Shown: piece after piece, positions 36,950 to 46,241 of the stretch
Layout of the letters: every line of letters begins with the position of its first letter
How positions within the stretch are numbered: position 1 is the stretch's first letter
Source: UBA11400 sp964473555
Lineage (GTDB): Bacteria; Bacteroidota; Rhodothermia; Balneolales; HLUCCA01
Length of the DNA: 64,000 nucleotides
Direction: 5' to 3'
Assembly (NCBI GenBank): GCA_964473555.1
Contig: CAYYPL010000001.1
Coordinates: forward strand, 186,001-250,000
Notes under the pieces: model-generated
The model's database searches: none
What the model was told of the DNA's origin: nothing
The model's input: only the letters and a program-made list of their open reading frames with translations
Made by a program: the position numbers and the translations under genes

Positions 36950-37822
36950 CTATCGGCCCAGAAGGTGTTTCATCGTCTCACCCATCACTGCTGGACTCTC
37001 ACACACGGTAATGCCAGCAGCTGCGAGTGCTTTCATCTTTTCATCTGCGGTACCTTTTCCACCTGAAACAATGGCACCAGCGTGACCCATACGTCGTCCT
37101 GGTGGAGCTGTGCGGCCAGCAATGAATGCGACTACAGGTTTCTTTACGTGTGCCTTGATGTACGCAGCAGCTTCTTCCTCCGCCGTTCCACCGATTTCCC
37201 CGATGAGCATGATCGCTTCGGTTTTGGGATCTTCGTTCAGCATTTTCACCGCGTCGGTGTGCGTGGTTCCAATCACAGGATCCCCACCAATTCCGATTGC
37301 AGTAGTCTGACCCAGGCCCACCTTGGTTAATTGATCTACGGCCTCATAGGTAAGTGTACCTGATCGGGAAATGAGTCCGATCGGTCCCTGTGAGAAAATA
37401 TTTCCAGGCATGATACCAACTTTTGCCTCCCCCGGAGTAATGACACCAGGACAGTTTGGGCCAATCAGAACTGCACCGTGGCGACGAACGACGTCTTTGG
37501 CAACAATCATATCTTTTACCGGAATCCCTTCTGTAATACAAATAATGACTTTTATTCCAGCCAATGCCGCTTCAATAATGGCATCTCCGGCAAATGATGG
37601 GGGAACAAATATGACAGAAGTGTTCGCACCGCCTTTGGTAACAGAATCGGCAACGGTGTCGAAAACGGGTCGGTCGAGGTGTTTGGTTCCACCTTTACCC
37701 GGCGTAACGCCTCCGATAACGTTTGTTCCATACTCGATCATCTGTTCTGCATGGAAACTTCCCTCTTTTCCTGTGAATCCTTGAACAACCAGCCTGGTGT
37801 CTTTACCTACTAAAACGCTCAT
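36950..37822 (-). CDS. sucD: Succinate-CoA ligase alpha subunit
   Basis: This is the 290-residue CoA-binding, phosphohistidine-carrying subunit of succinyl-CoA synthetase. Signatures are the N-terminal RLVVQGFTGKEGSFHAEQM, GVTPGKGGTKHLDRPVFD, LIGPNCPGVITPGEAKVGIMPG, SRSGTLTYEAVDQLT, GIGGDPVIGTTHTD, and the active-site histidine in RRMGHAGAIVSGGKGTA near residue 246. The beta subunit sucC is not next to it. It stands alone as a minus-strand unit divergent from dnaG. Confidence 0.97.
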   Translation of the reverse strand: MSVLVGKDTRLVVQGFTGKEGSFHAEQMIEYGTNVIGGVTPGKGGTKHLDRPVFDTVADSVTKGGANTSVIFVPPSFAGDAIIEAALAGIKVIICITEGIPVKDMIVAKDVVRRHGAVLIGPNCPGVITPGEAKVGIMPGNIFSQGPIGLISRSGTLTYEAVDQLTKVGLGQTTAIGIGGDPVIGTTHTDAVKMLNEDPKTEAIMLIGEIGGTAEEEAAAYIKAHVKKPVVAFIAGRTAPPGRRMGHAGAIVSGGKGTADEKMKALAAAGITVCESPAVMGETMKHLLGR

Positions 37823-38005
37823 GCGTAGTTCCTTAAAATTAAATGATGGGAGTTAACTGATAATTGAATAATAGACGTGAAATATACCCACCTAATGTGA
37901 GATAAAAAAGTTCATTCGAGCCCGAATCTGTTGCGATGATACAATTTAATGAGATCTGGGCCAGAAAGAATTTTTGTTCAAAACGCAACTCCCTATCTTA
38001 GCGTG

Positions 38006-40150
38006 ATGATACCCGAACACATTAAAGAACAGGTTAAAACGGCTGCTGACATTGTGGAGGTTGTCTCCGACCACGTCAAACTGAAACGATCCGGAAACGG
38101 GTTTACCGGTCTATGCCCATTTCACAATGAGAAGTCGCCTTCGTTCCATGTATCACCTCATTTAGGAATCTACAAGTGCTTTGGATGTGGGGAATCAGGC
38201 GATGTGTTCAGTTTTTTGATGAAGCTTGAAGGCGTTAGCTTTACTGACGCAATTCGACAACTGGGGCAGCGATTCGGGATAGATGTACCCGAAGAGGTTC
38301 GCCCGGAGAATGAGGAACAGTTCAAACTCAAAGAAGGAATCTTCCACGCGTTAGCATTTGCTGGGAAGTATTATCATAAGCAGCTTATTTCTACGACCGA
38401 GGGGATGGAAGCTTTGGGATACTTGGAATCTCGTGGAATGCAGCGAGGAACCATTCGCTCTTATGGACTTGGATATGCACCCGATCGCTTCGATGGACTT
38501 TTGAATGCCGCTCACGAGGCAGGAATTAATGAACAGTATCTCAATGAAGCAGGTCTTATCAAATACGGACGAAATGGAGAATCGGCATTTGATGCGTTCC
38601 GACACAGACTCATGTTCCCGATTTTTAATGCATCCGGACGTGTAATCGGGTTTGGGGGACGGGTTTTGGCCGGCAAGGATGGTAAAACGCCCAAAAACAC
38701 AGCCAAATATATCAATACCTCCCAGACCAAGGTTTATAACAAAAGTGAAGTCCTGTACGGAATACATGCAGCCAAGAATGAAATCCGTAAACACAGTGAG
38801 GTAATCTTGGTGGAAGGCTATACCGATGTGCTTTCCATGCACCAGGCTGAGATCAGGAATGTGGTAGCCACTAGTGGAACTGCTCTGACTACCGAACAGC
38901 TGAAGATTCTGCATAGATACACAGACAACCTTCTCATGATTTACGATGCCGATAATGCAGGACAAAATGCCATGGCACGTGGATTAGACCTTGCCCTCGC
39001 TGAGGGCTTGAACGTTAGAATATTACACTTGCCCGAGGGAGAAGATCCAGATACCTATATCCAAAAACACAAAAAACAGGGATTCCTGGACTACAAAACG
39101 GAACAGGCCCAAGACTTTGTAAGCTTTTTTATCGATAAATCACGCTCAGAAAAGCAATGGGACGATCCCATCAACAGAAAAAAGACTGTTTCCAGGGTAC
39201 TTACGGCCATTGCTCGTGTACCTGACGAAATTTCCAGGGAGACCTACATTCAAAAGTTATCCGAGTTGGCTAATCTGGGTAGTCGGGCATTGTTCGAGGA
39301 ACTCAACGTGCATCTGGCCCAACACTCCCGTGATGCAGAACGCACCAGAACCGCTCAGTCCCGTGAACATCTGCGTAACTCCCAACCTTCCCCGCACCGC
39401 CATCCAGACCCATCCCTGACATCTGCTGCGGGTTCACGCTCCACCAGCCCGGCCCGGCAACCACGCACCTCCGATTCTCCCTCAAACAACCCGGGCGCCG
39501 GGCCGGAAAACGAGGCCTGGTCGTCGACAACCGATCCAACTCCTCCGTTTCCCGATCTGGACCACGACCGCGCTTTTCGCTCTTACCAGGCCAATCAGCG
39601 TGCCGACCAGGCCGCCGAATCGGCTCGCATGGCTAACGCCGCTCGCCGCCGTCCACCCTACGAACGGGAATTACTCCGCCTCATGCTCAATCACATGCAT
39701 CCAATGGTCGAGTATGTCGGTTCTCAATGCAACTCCGATCATTTTGAGGACGAGGACTACCGGATGCTGTTTGATGACCTCGTACACCGGTATCATGAAG
39801 GTCTGCCTATTTCAGTGTCTGTTTACATGGATAAAGAAGCGCCCTTTCCCGAACTGATTGGAGAGATCATGGTAGATCGTTTCAGCACCAGTGATCGCGT
39901 CAAAGAAAAACTGGGAAAAAAAATACATCGCGATGGAAATCCATTCCATACAGCAAAAGGCGAACTCCGAAGCCTGAAAATGTATTATCTGGATAAAGTC
40001 AAATCCCAACTCCAGCAACAGTATAACTCTGCTCCATCAACCAACGATAAAATCGACATCCAGCAACAACTACTTCATGTATCCCGACTCCGAATCCAAC
40101 TTGAAACCGAAAGTCTGGATAACCTATTCCCCAATCCTGAAGACCTCTAA
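38006..40150 (+). CDS. dnaG: DNA primase with a GC-rich disordered linker
   Basis: DnaG makes RNA primers at the replication fork. The start is set at ATG 38006 (MIPEHIKEQVKTAADIVEVV), since the frame's earlier extension to 37949 lacks similarity. Domains: CHC2 zinc finger with Cys37, His40, Cys58 and Cys61; catalytic core with GFGGRVL; TOPRIM motifs VEGYTDVLSMHQA and MIYDADNAGQNAMARG with SGTALT between; and a C-terminal helicase-interacting domain starting near ELLRLMLNHM. Between core and C-domain lies a ~90-residue Ser/Pro/Arg-rich, low-complexity linker (about 39330-39650) whose base composition is far more GC-rich than its surroundings. An inositol-phosphatase gene follows 15 bases later. 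Confidence 0.95.
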   Translation: MIPEHIKEQVKTAADIVEVVSDHVKLKRSGNGFTGLCPFHNEKSPSFHVSPHLGIYKCFGCGESGDVFSFLMKLEGVSFTDAIRQLGQRFGIDVPEEVRPENEEQFKLKEGIFHALAFAGKYYHKQLISTTEGMEALGYLESRGMQRGTIRSYGLGYAPDRFDGLLNAAHEAGINEQYLNEAGLIKYGRNGESAFDAFRHRLMFPIFNASGRVIGFGGRVLAGKDGKTPKNTAKYINTSQTKVYNKSEVLYGIHAAKNEIRKHSEVILVEGYTDVLSMHQAEIRNVVATSGTALTTEQLKILHRYTDNLLMIYDADNAGQNAMARGLDLALAEGLNVRILHLPEGEDPDTYIQKHKKQGFLDYKTEQAQDFVSFFIDKSRSEKQWDDPINRKKTVSRVLTAIARVPDEISRETYIQKLSELANLGSRALFEELNVHLAQHSRDAERTRTAQSREHLRNSQPSPHRHPDPSLTSAAGSRSTSPARQPRTSDSPSNNPGAGPENEAWSSTTDPTPPFPDLDHDRAFRSYQANQRADQAAESARMANAARRRPPYERELLRLMLNHMHPMVEYVGSQCNSDHFEDEDYRMLFDDLVHRYHEGLPISVSVYMDKEAPFPELIGEIMVDRFSTSDRVKEKLGKKIHRDGNPFHTAKGELRSLKMYYLDKVKSQLQQQYNSAPSTNDKIDIQQQLLHVSRLRIQLETESLDNLFPNPEDL

Positions 40151-40165
40151 TCGCTTACCGCAACT

Positions 40166-40981
40166 ATGCAGGAATACCAAATCGAACTTCAAACAGCTGT
40201 TGATGCAGCGAAAGCAGCTTCTCAGGTTATCGCTCATCACGCCCGATTCAATAAACAACCTGAATTCAAACTGAAAGCCAGGCACGACCTGGTCACAGAT
40301 GCGGATCTCGAGTCTGAACAGACAATCAAAGAACATATCCAACGCGTTTTCCCAAATGATGTATTCATGGCCGAAGAGTCTTATGAGGAGATACAACTTA
40401 CCGATTCGCGGACATGGATCATCGATCCGATCGATGGAACTACTAATTTCGCCCACGGCGTACCTTTTTATGCCGTTTCTATCGCAATGTATGAGAAAGG
40501 CATGGCACAGGTGGCCGTTGTCTTAGGACTCCCACATCACGAGTTGTTTACAGCGGTACGTGGACATGGTGCGTTTTTAAACGGAACTCGAATTACCGTG
40601 AGTCCAACTCTCGAACCTTCCTCAGCGCTGATTGGAACGGGTTTCCCGTATCGCGATTTGAGTGTTCTGGAAGATTATATGAAAGTGTTTGATACGCTCA
40701 TGCATGAAACTCACGGGGTGCGTCGTCCCGGTTCGGCATCCTATGATATGGCCTATGTAGCTTCAGGCAGATACGATGGGTTCTATGAATATGCCCTCGC
40801 CCCTTGGGATGTAGCCGCAGGTGCTTTGCTTATTGAAGAAGCTGGAGGCGTTGTGACTGACTGGACCGGAGGTGATGACTGGTTAACAGGCTACAGAATC
40901 ATTGCTGCTAATCCTACCGTACATACCTATCTTAAAGCAGTCATTCAAAAACATGTCAGAAAAGATCTCCTGAAACGGTAG
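40166..40981 (+). CDS. Inositol monophosphatase family protein (SuhB-like)
   Basis: The 271-residue lithium-sensitive phosphatase fold has the Mg-binding glutamate in FMAEESYEE near residue 70, the core motif IDPIDGTTNFAHGVPFYAVS near residues 91-110 and the second motif PWDVAAGALLIEEAGGVVTDW near 213. These motifs hold all expected metal ligands. Family members hydrolyse inositol phosphates or related sugar phosphates, and E. coli SuhB also acts in rRNA transcription. Which role applies here is open. It is 15 bases downstream of dnaG and likely in the same transcript. Confidence 0.93.
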   Translation: MQEYQIELQTAVDAAKAASQVIAHHARFNKQPEFKLKARHDLVTDADLESEQTIKEHIQRVFPNDVFMAEESYEEIQLTDSRTWIIDPIDGTTNFAHGVPFYAVSIAMYEKGMAQVAVVLGLPHHELFTAVRGHGAFLNGTRITVSPTLEPSSALIGTGFPYRDLSVLEDYMKVFDTLMHETHGVRRPGSASYDMAYVASGRYDGFYEYALAPWDVAAGALLIEEAGGVVTDWTGGDDWLTGYRIIAANPTVHTYLKAVIQKHVRKDLLKR

Positions 40982-41028
40982 CACAAAACCTAGTACGTGT
41001 TATCCCTCATTTTCAACTCAAAGCGAAC

Positions 41029-42981
41029 ATGGATAGATCATCATTTAGTAGAATTGCAATTGCAGTCGTGGTTGGCGTATTCATGATTGGTACTTTCCTG
41101 TGGCGTCAATATCAGTTGTCTCAGCGTTTTGATACCATAGGTGTAGTGGAAGGCTTTTATGGCACACCATGGAGTCATCAGGAACGTTTGGATGTGATCC
41201 GTTTCATCGGTGAAACAGGGATGAATGCCTACATTTATGCCCCCAAAGATGATCCATTGCACCGACAACAATGGAGGGATATGTATGAAGGTGAAGAACT
41301 GGAACGATTTCAGGAACTGTTTGAAGTTTCAGAAGAAGCGGATGTTGACCTGATCTATGCACTATCTCCCGGCCTGGATATCAGGTATTCCAGCGAGGAT
41401 GACTATCGGGTTTTGCGTGAAAAACTGTTTTCCATGGCCTTGCTGGGTGTCAGACAATTTGCCTTGTTCCTGGACGATGTCCCGGAGCAGTTACTGCATT
41501 CCGAAGATATCGAACGATTTACTTCGCTTGCCGAAGCCCATATATTTCTCATCAATCGCCTGAACAACGACCTGTCAAGCGTGGATGCCACCCTGATTGT
41601 CTGTCCAACTACGTACACCACCGCTTGGGGGTCAAAAGAGTACATCCGTATACTTGGGGAGGGTATAGACGAGGAAATTCCACTTTTCTGGACAGGTGAA
41701 GATGTTGCCATTGGCGAAATTACTGCCCAACAAACAGCCGAATGGGGGACACGCATCGGTAGGAAACCGTGGATATGGGATAATTTTCCAGTGAATGACT
41801 TTGAGCAGTGGCGACCGATTGTTGGGCCTGTAACCGGTAGGTCAGTTGATCTGTCTTCACATGCTGGTGCCTTCTTTTCAAATCCTATGGATAAACCGTA
41901 TCTGTCTATGATTCCTTTGTTCACAGTGGCCAGGTATGCGGGTAATCCGTATGGCTACGATTCTGAAAAGGCCTGGCAGGATGCACTGGTTCATCTGGCT
42001 GGCCCGGATGGTTCCCGGGCTATTCGTCCATTGATGATGCTTTTTAAAGATTACGGGTGGACAGACAATGTATTTACACCACTCTATACCCCTGGTAAAG
42101 CATTCAATATGAGTTCGGTCAGAGATGCTCTTACACTCATGGAAGAGCGGCTAACTATCTTGAAATCAGACGAATTTTCAGATAATACATACATCCAAAA
42201 GATCATACCCGAATTAGAACCCTACATCGCTCAAATCAGGAAAGATTACGATGCAATTGTGTCCGATCCTAACTACGTTCCGGATGCGGAGGGTTATTTA
42301 ACCTATCGGACTGAACGAGAAGCTGTATTTGCTACCCATAAGTCTGTAAATCTGGATGGAAATCTGGATGAATGGGAGTCCAGCACATTTAAAGCGTTAT
42401 ATGCATCAAGATATGATGAAAATGATCGGGTGAAAGTAGCTTTTAATTACTCGGGGAATAGTCTGTACATTGCCGTAGATGTTAAGACCAATTCTATCAC
42501 CTCGACCCAGGACACGACCTGGATAGGGGGCGATCAGCTGTTGTTAGTCTTTGATTATACTCCTGAAATCGGCGATACCTGGATACAGCCACAGGACCTG
42601 GTCTGGCTCATCAGACCACCGGATGAGACCGGAAATCTCTTTCAGAAAAAAGGCAGTATGGTGCTCACACCGTTCTCGCAGCGAGGCATATCCGATATTA
42701 CGATGAGATCAATTTCCAGTTTCTTTTCTCACTACATGAAACCAGTAGACCGCTCATTGCTCGCAGTAGCTGAGTCGGCTGTTGCGACCGGACAACAAAA
42801 CCCCGGTGGGTACCAGTTAGAACTTATGATACCTGTCGGAAACCTGGATTCCATACGGTTGAATATGTCACTGAATGACATCCATCAACATAATGGTGCA
42901 CAAAGGTCTACCAATTTTATTTTTTCACGCAGACCTTATATCGGAAATGTGTATACTTACCCTGAAATCATCTTCAGATAG
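41029..42981 (+). CDS. Membrane-anchored GH84 beta-N-acetylglucosaminidase with C-terminal CBM9-like module
   Basis: The 650-residue protein has an N-terminal signal anchor (IAIAVVVGVFMIGTFLW, residues 9-25), then a GH84 (O-GlcNAcase/hyaluronidase-like) catalytic barrel from about residue 36 to 330. It starts with VVEGFYGTPWSHQERLDVI. The adjacent catalytic aspartates are Asp149-Asp150 in FALFLDDVPEQL, and the pocket residues are in PLFWTGEDV and WIWDNFPVNDF. A C-terminal module from about 435 (LDGNLDEWESS) to the end looks like a CBM9/DOMON-type sugar-binding sandwich. The N-terminal alpha/beta domain seen before the barrel in well-studied GH84 enzymes is missing. It probably faces the periplasm, cleaving terminal beta-GlcNAc. 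The next gene, NagX-like, is 36 bases downstream. Confidence 0.87.
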   Translation: MDRSSFSRIAIAVVVGVFMIGTFLWRQYQLSQRFDTIGVVEGFYGTPWSHQERLDVIRFIGETGMNAYIYAPKDDPLHRQQWRDMYEGEELERFQELFEVSEEADVDLIYALSPGLDIRYSSEDDYRVLREKLFSMALLGVRQFALFLDDVPEQLLHSEDIERFTSLAEAHIFLINRLNNDLSSVDATLIVCPTTYTTAWGSKEYIRILGEGIDEEIPLFWTGEDVAIGEITAQQTAEWGTRIGRKPWIWDNFPVNDFEQWRPIVGPVTGRSVDLSSHAGAFFSNPMDKPYLSMIPLFTVARYAGNPYGYDSEKAWQDALVHLAGPDGSRAIRPLMMLFKDYGWTDNVFTPLYTPGKAFNMSSVRDALTLMEERLTILKSDEFSDNTYIQKIIPELEPYIAQIRKDYDAIVSDPNYVPDAEGYLTYRTEREAVFATHKSVNLDGNLDEWESSTFKALYASRYDENDRVKVAFNYSGNSLYIAVDVKTNSITSTQDTTWIGGDQLLLVFDYTPEIGDTWIQPQDLVWLIRPPDETGNLFQKKGSMVLTPFSQRGISDITMRSISSFFSHYMKPVDRSLLAVAESAVATGQQNPGGYQLELMIPVGNLDSIRLNMSLNDIHQHNGAQRSTNFIFSRRPYIGNVYTYPEIIFR

Positions 42982-43017
42982 TCTATCAGTGGTCATCAAC
43001 TAATCGGAGGCTGTAGT

Positions 43018-44172
43018 ATGTCAGCACATCAACCCATTGCTTCTAACCGACTCGTATCCCTGGACGCTTTTCGAGGGATCACCATACTGGGTATGATTAT
43101 GGTAAATAATCCGGGAACCTGGTCTGCCATGTATGCACCACTACGTCATGCAGACTGGCACGGGTGGACACCAACGGACCTTATTTTTCCGTTTTTTCTT
43201 TTTATCGTTGGAGTAGCTATTGTCTTTGCAAATTCCGGTAAGCTTTCTAAAGGTGTAGCAAAATCTGAACTCGTCAAGTCAGCCCTGAAACGATCCTTGA
43301 TTTTATTCGGATTGGGACTCATTCTGGCTGCCTATCCTGTCTTTCAACTTGAGCCTGAATTCGGATTTCGTCAAGGTCTTGATAAACTGCGTATCATGGG
43401 CGTTTTGCAACGAATTGCCTTGTGCTATTTCATAGCAACGGTACTATTTCTGTATTTCAAGCCAAAAGCACACTATTATTGGTTATTTGGCCTCGCAATC
43501 GCTTATTGGCTCGCAATGACTTTTATTCCTGTTCCAGGCCATGGAGCTGGCCTGTTCGATGATAAAATAAATAATCTGGCCGCTTATATCGACCGTGCTG
43601 TCCTTGGTGAGCATCTGTGGGTCGGAACCGGCCGTCAATGGGATCCTGAAGGCTTCTTGAGCACTATTCCGGCGATTTCCACAACTCTTATCGGAGTTTG
43701 GGCCGGGCACATACTCAAAAACAAGTCCTTTGACGAGACTCGTAAAGTGGCCGAACTTATGGTCACAGGTTCTCTGTTAATCATTGTTGGCTACGTTTGG
43801 GATTGGCATTTTCCTATCAACAAACCGATTTGGTCCAGTTCCTATGCCTTATTTACAGGTGGGCAGGGTATGGTTGGTCTCGCGCTTTGCTACTGGTTTG
43901 TAGACGTAAAAGGGTATAAAGGATGGACACAGCCATTTGTAGTGTATGGTGTCAACGCGATCACAGTATTTTTCATGAGTGGTATTATCGGACGCACCAT
44001 TGGACTCATTAGCGTCGGAGATCTGTCATTACAGCGCTGGATTTTCCTTACCTTTTTTGACAGTTGGTTAGGCACGATTCATGCTTCCTTTGCTTACAGT
44101 CTGGTCTGGGTTTTTGCCTGGTATCTAATCTTACTGTGGATGTATCGGAAAAATGTAATCATCAAAGTGTAA
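43018..44172 (+). CDS. NagX-like membrane acyltransferase (heparan-alpha-glucosaminide N-acetyltransferase family)
   Basis: This 384-residue protein of 10-11 membrane helices belongs to the COG4299/DUF5009 family related to lysosomal HGSNAT. It opens with RLVSLDAFRGITILGMIMVNN and contains WHGWTPTDLIFPFFLFIVGV and LRIMGVLQRIALCYFIA, the family's conserved segments. Bacterial relatives called NagX occur in N-acetylglucosamine use clusters. Its location after a GH84 hexosaminidase supports an amino-sugar role such as acetyl transfer to, or import of, glucosamine compounds; that is inference. A strong GGAGG ribosome binding site lies 7 bases before the ATG. Confidence 0.87.
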   Translation: MSAHQPIASNRLVSLDAFRGITILGMIMVNNPGTWSAMYAPLRHADWHGWTPTDLIFPFFLFIVGVAIVFANSGKLSKGVAKSELVKSALKRSLILFGLGLILAAYPVFQLEPEFGFRQGLDKLRIMGVLQRIALCYFIATVLFLYFKPKAHYYWLFGLAIAYWLAMTFIPVPGHGAGLFDDKINNLAAYIDRAVLGEHLWVGTGRQWDPEGFLSTIPAISTTLIGVWAGHILKNKSFDETRKVAELMVTGSLLIIVGYVWDWHFPINKPIWSSSYALFTGGQGMVGLALCYWFVDVKGYKGWTQPFVVYGVNAITVFFMSGIIGRTIGLISVGDLSLQRWIFLTFFDSWLGTIHASFAYSLVWVFAWYLILLWMYRKNVIIKV

Positions 44173-44205
44173 ATAACAGCACCACAATAGGTTGTGACCA
44201 GTTAA

Positions 44206-44955
44206 TTAGCGCTTGGGTTTGTGTGAAAGTAATACATCAAAGGACCTAAGACCAATGGGTCCACCGTAGTATTTGAATCCCTCTCCATACTTAACTCCAA
44301 TCTGGTGTCCTAAATGGCGTGCTCTCGCGCGAAGATTTTCAAAAAAGGCAGATGAACTGATATATGTTTCGGGTTCATCTCCAGGTTCTGTAACATTGAA
44401 CTGTGATCCAAAAGCAAGGATTGCCTTGTCTTTGATGTCAATTGTATCAGATATATCAAAGACCAGATCAGGCTCAAAGGATCTGTCTTGCATGTAGTGC
44501 AGAATATGATAGGGACGCCAGGGCTGTTGTGGAGTCCCATCAGGGTGGAAGGTTTCTATTTTAACTAATCCACTGTAAAATAAAGCATCGATACTCAATC
44601 TTGCCGCATTACCATGATCAGGGTGCCTGTCGTCTGGAGCATTGATGAACATCAAATCCGGTCGATACATACGTACTGCTTCGATAATTGCCCGTCGGTG
44701 AATTTCGGAGTTTTCCAGATTGCAGTCCGGAAGACAAAGATTGTCCCTGACGGTAAGGCCGATGATATCGGCGGCATGATTGGCTTCCATGAGTCGAAGT
44801 TCTGGAGTGCCTCTGGATCCCATCTCTCCGCGAGTGAGATCTACAACTCCAACGTTGAGCCCTTGTCTGACCAAAGCCGCCAGTGTACCGGAACAGCTGA
44901 GTTCCGTATCATCTGGATGGGCGGCAAGTGCCAGTACGTCTAATTTTACAGCCAT
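44206..44955 (-). CDS. bshB1: Bacillithiol biosynthesis deacetylase BshB1
   Basis: The 249-residue PIG-L/LmbE family zinc deacetylase has AAHPDDTELSCSGTL with ligands His13 and Asp16, TRGEMGSRGTPELRL, and the third ligand in DRHPDHGNAARL. The BshB1 subgroup is marked by LTRGEMGSRGT, CLPDCNLENS, and the C-terminal YGEGFKYYGGPIG. BshB1 removes the acetyl group from GlcNAc-malate, the second step to bacillithiol (Cys-GlcN-malate). bshA and bshC are not in the window. It is 2 bases downstream of a cysteine desulfurase gene, so the two are co-transcribed. Confidence 0.93.
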   Translation of the reverse strand: MAVKLDVLALAAHPDDTELSCSGTLAALVRQGLNVGVVDLTRGEMGSRGTPELRLMEANHAADIIGLTVRDNLCLPDCNLENSEIHRRAIIEAVRMYRPDLMFINAPDDRHPDHGNAARLSIDALFYSGLVKIETFHPDGTPQQPWRPYHILHYMQDRSFEPDLVFDISDTIDIKDKAILAFGSQFNVTEPGDEPETYISSSAFFENLRARARHLGHQIGVKYGEGFKYYGGPIGLRSFDVLLSHKPKR

Positions 44956-44957
44956 TT

Positions 44958-46127
44958 CTAGTTATTTACAGCGGTTTTGAACATTCTTGAAACAATTAAA
45001 TCAAGTTTTTCAAGAGTGTAGTGAATATCGTCCATGGAATTTTGTTTTCCAATGCTGAATCTGACAGATGATCGGGCAATAGCCGTATCAAGACCCAGTG
45101 CTTTGAGTACATGGGAAGGCTCGACAGCACCGGATGCACATGCTGATCCGTTTGAACAACAGATTCCTTCAATATCAAGATTCAACAGTAACATTTCACC
45201 GTCTAAAGCTCTGTGCTCATCCATAGCGAATGAGCAGTTGACGATGTTGTACAGTCCGTTCTCAATGTCACCATTAAAGCGGACAACGTTACCGAATCGT
45301 TCTTTTAGCCCAGATATGAGAGTTGATTGAAGAGAACCTATGTGCCTTTTGTTCTCTTCCATCTCAGCGTTGGTAAGTGCAAGGGCTTTCGCAAGACCAA
45401 CAATTCCAGGTACGTTTAGTGTCCCACCACGCCTGCTGCGTTCTTGTGAACCACCCTCCATCCAGGGAGTCCAATCCGTTCCGTTTCGTACATAAAGCAC
45501 TCCCACACCCTTAGGACCATAAACTTTGTGTCCCGATATCGACAGGAAATCAACTCCTAGTTCGTTGACGTTTACTGCAATTTTTCCGGCAGTTTGTACC
45601 GTGTCGGAATGCAGTGGTACCCCTTTTTCCCTGCAGACACGGGCAATGTCTGTTATAGGATTAATACTGCCAATTTCATTATTGCCATGCATCAATGTAA
45701 CCAGAGCGGTATCATGAGTAATCGCGTCCTGAACCAGTTCAGCCGACGAAATTCCCAATGGTCTGACGTCAAGATAAATTGCCTCAACACCTTCATTCCT
45801 AGCATGTTCAATGGGATGAAGTACGGCATGATGTTCTGCTTTTGAGGTGATGACCTGTTTTTTGCCACTTGCTTTTAGAACACCTTTAATTGCAGCATTG
45901 TTGCTTTCAGTACCTCCACTGGTAAAGATGATTTCCGATGGTTCAGCGCCGATGATTGTTGCTATAGTATTTCTTGCTTCTTCCACCGCAACACGAGCAC
46001 GTCGTCCGGGTCCGTGTGCTGAGTTTGCATTTCCATACATATCCTTTAAAAAAGGCAACATCGTATCTAAGACCCGTGGATCAACGGGAGTTGTTGCAGC
46101 ATTGTCCAGATAAACGATTTTACTCAT
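44958..46127 (-). CDS. Cysteine desulfurase (IscS/NifS type)
   Basis: This PLP enzyme of 389 residues takes sulfur from cysteine and passes it on as persulfide. Motifs: IVYLDNAATTPVDPRVLDTM at the N-terminus, FTSGGTESNNAAIKG, the histidine in SKAEHHAVLHP, VTLMHGNNEIGSINP, the Schiff-base lysine in SISGHKVYGPKGVGVLYVR, GGSQERSRRGGTLNVPGI, and the mobile-loop cysteine in SNGSACASG near the C-terminus. These are class I (IscS/NifS) features. No iscU or other Fe-S assembly gene adjoins it; instead bshB1 follows after 2 bases. It could serve Fe-S assembly, tRNA thiolation or both. Confidence 0.94.
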   Translation of the reverse strand: MSKIVYLDNAATTPVDPRVLDTMLPFLKDMYGNANSAHGPGRRARVAVEEARNTIATIIGAEPSEIIFTSGGTESNNAAIKGVLKASGKKQVITSKAEHHAVLHPIEHARNEGVEAIYLDVRPLGISSAELVQDAITHDTALVTLMHGNNEIGSINPITDIARVCREKGVPLHSDTVQTAGKIAVNVNELGVDFLSISGHKVYGPKGVGVLYVRNGTDWTPWMEGGSQERSRRGGTLNVPGIVGLAKALALTNAEMEENKRHIGSLQSTLISGLKERFGNVVRFNGDIENGLYNIVNCSFAMDEHRALDGEMLLLNLDIEGICCSNGSACASGAVEPSHVLKALGLDTAIARSSVRFSIGKQNSMDDIHYTLEKLDLIVSRMFKTAVNN

Positions 46128-46241
46128 AAAATTAGTTTTGGTAAATCCTAAGCCCCGGAAGATAAAGAATTCTGTGCCCTGTTTCTGCTTAAAATGGTAT
46201 ATTGGAAGGTCAGTAAAACTATTATTTAATCCTGTTTATTT

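Noticed and set aside
37371..37784. 137-codon open frame antisense to sucD
   Set aside because: Mirror of the sucD coding sequence, proline- and serine-rich without family features. Treated as a shadow.
44183..44196. CACAA/TTGTG hairpin between nagX-like gene and bshB1 as a terminator
   Set aside because: Only five base pairs and no T-run, so support is too weak to list although the position between convergent genes is suggestive.
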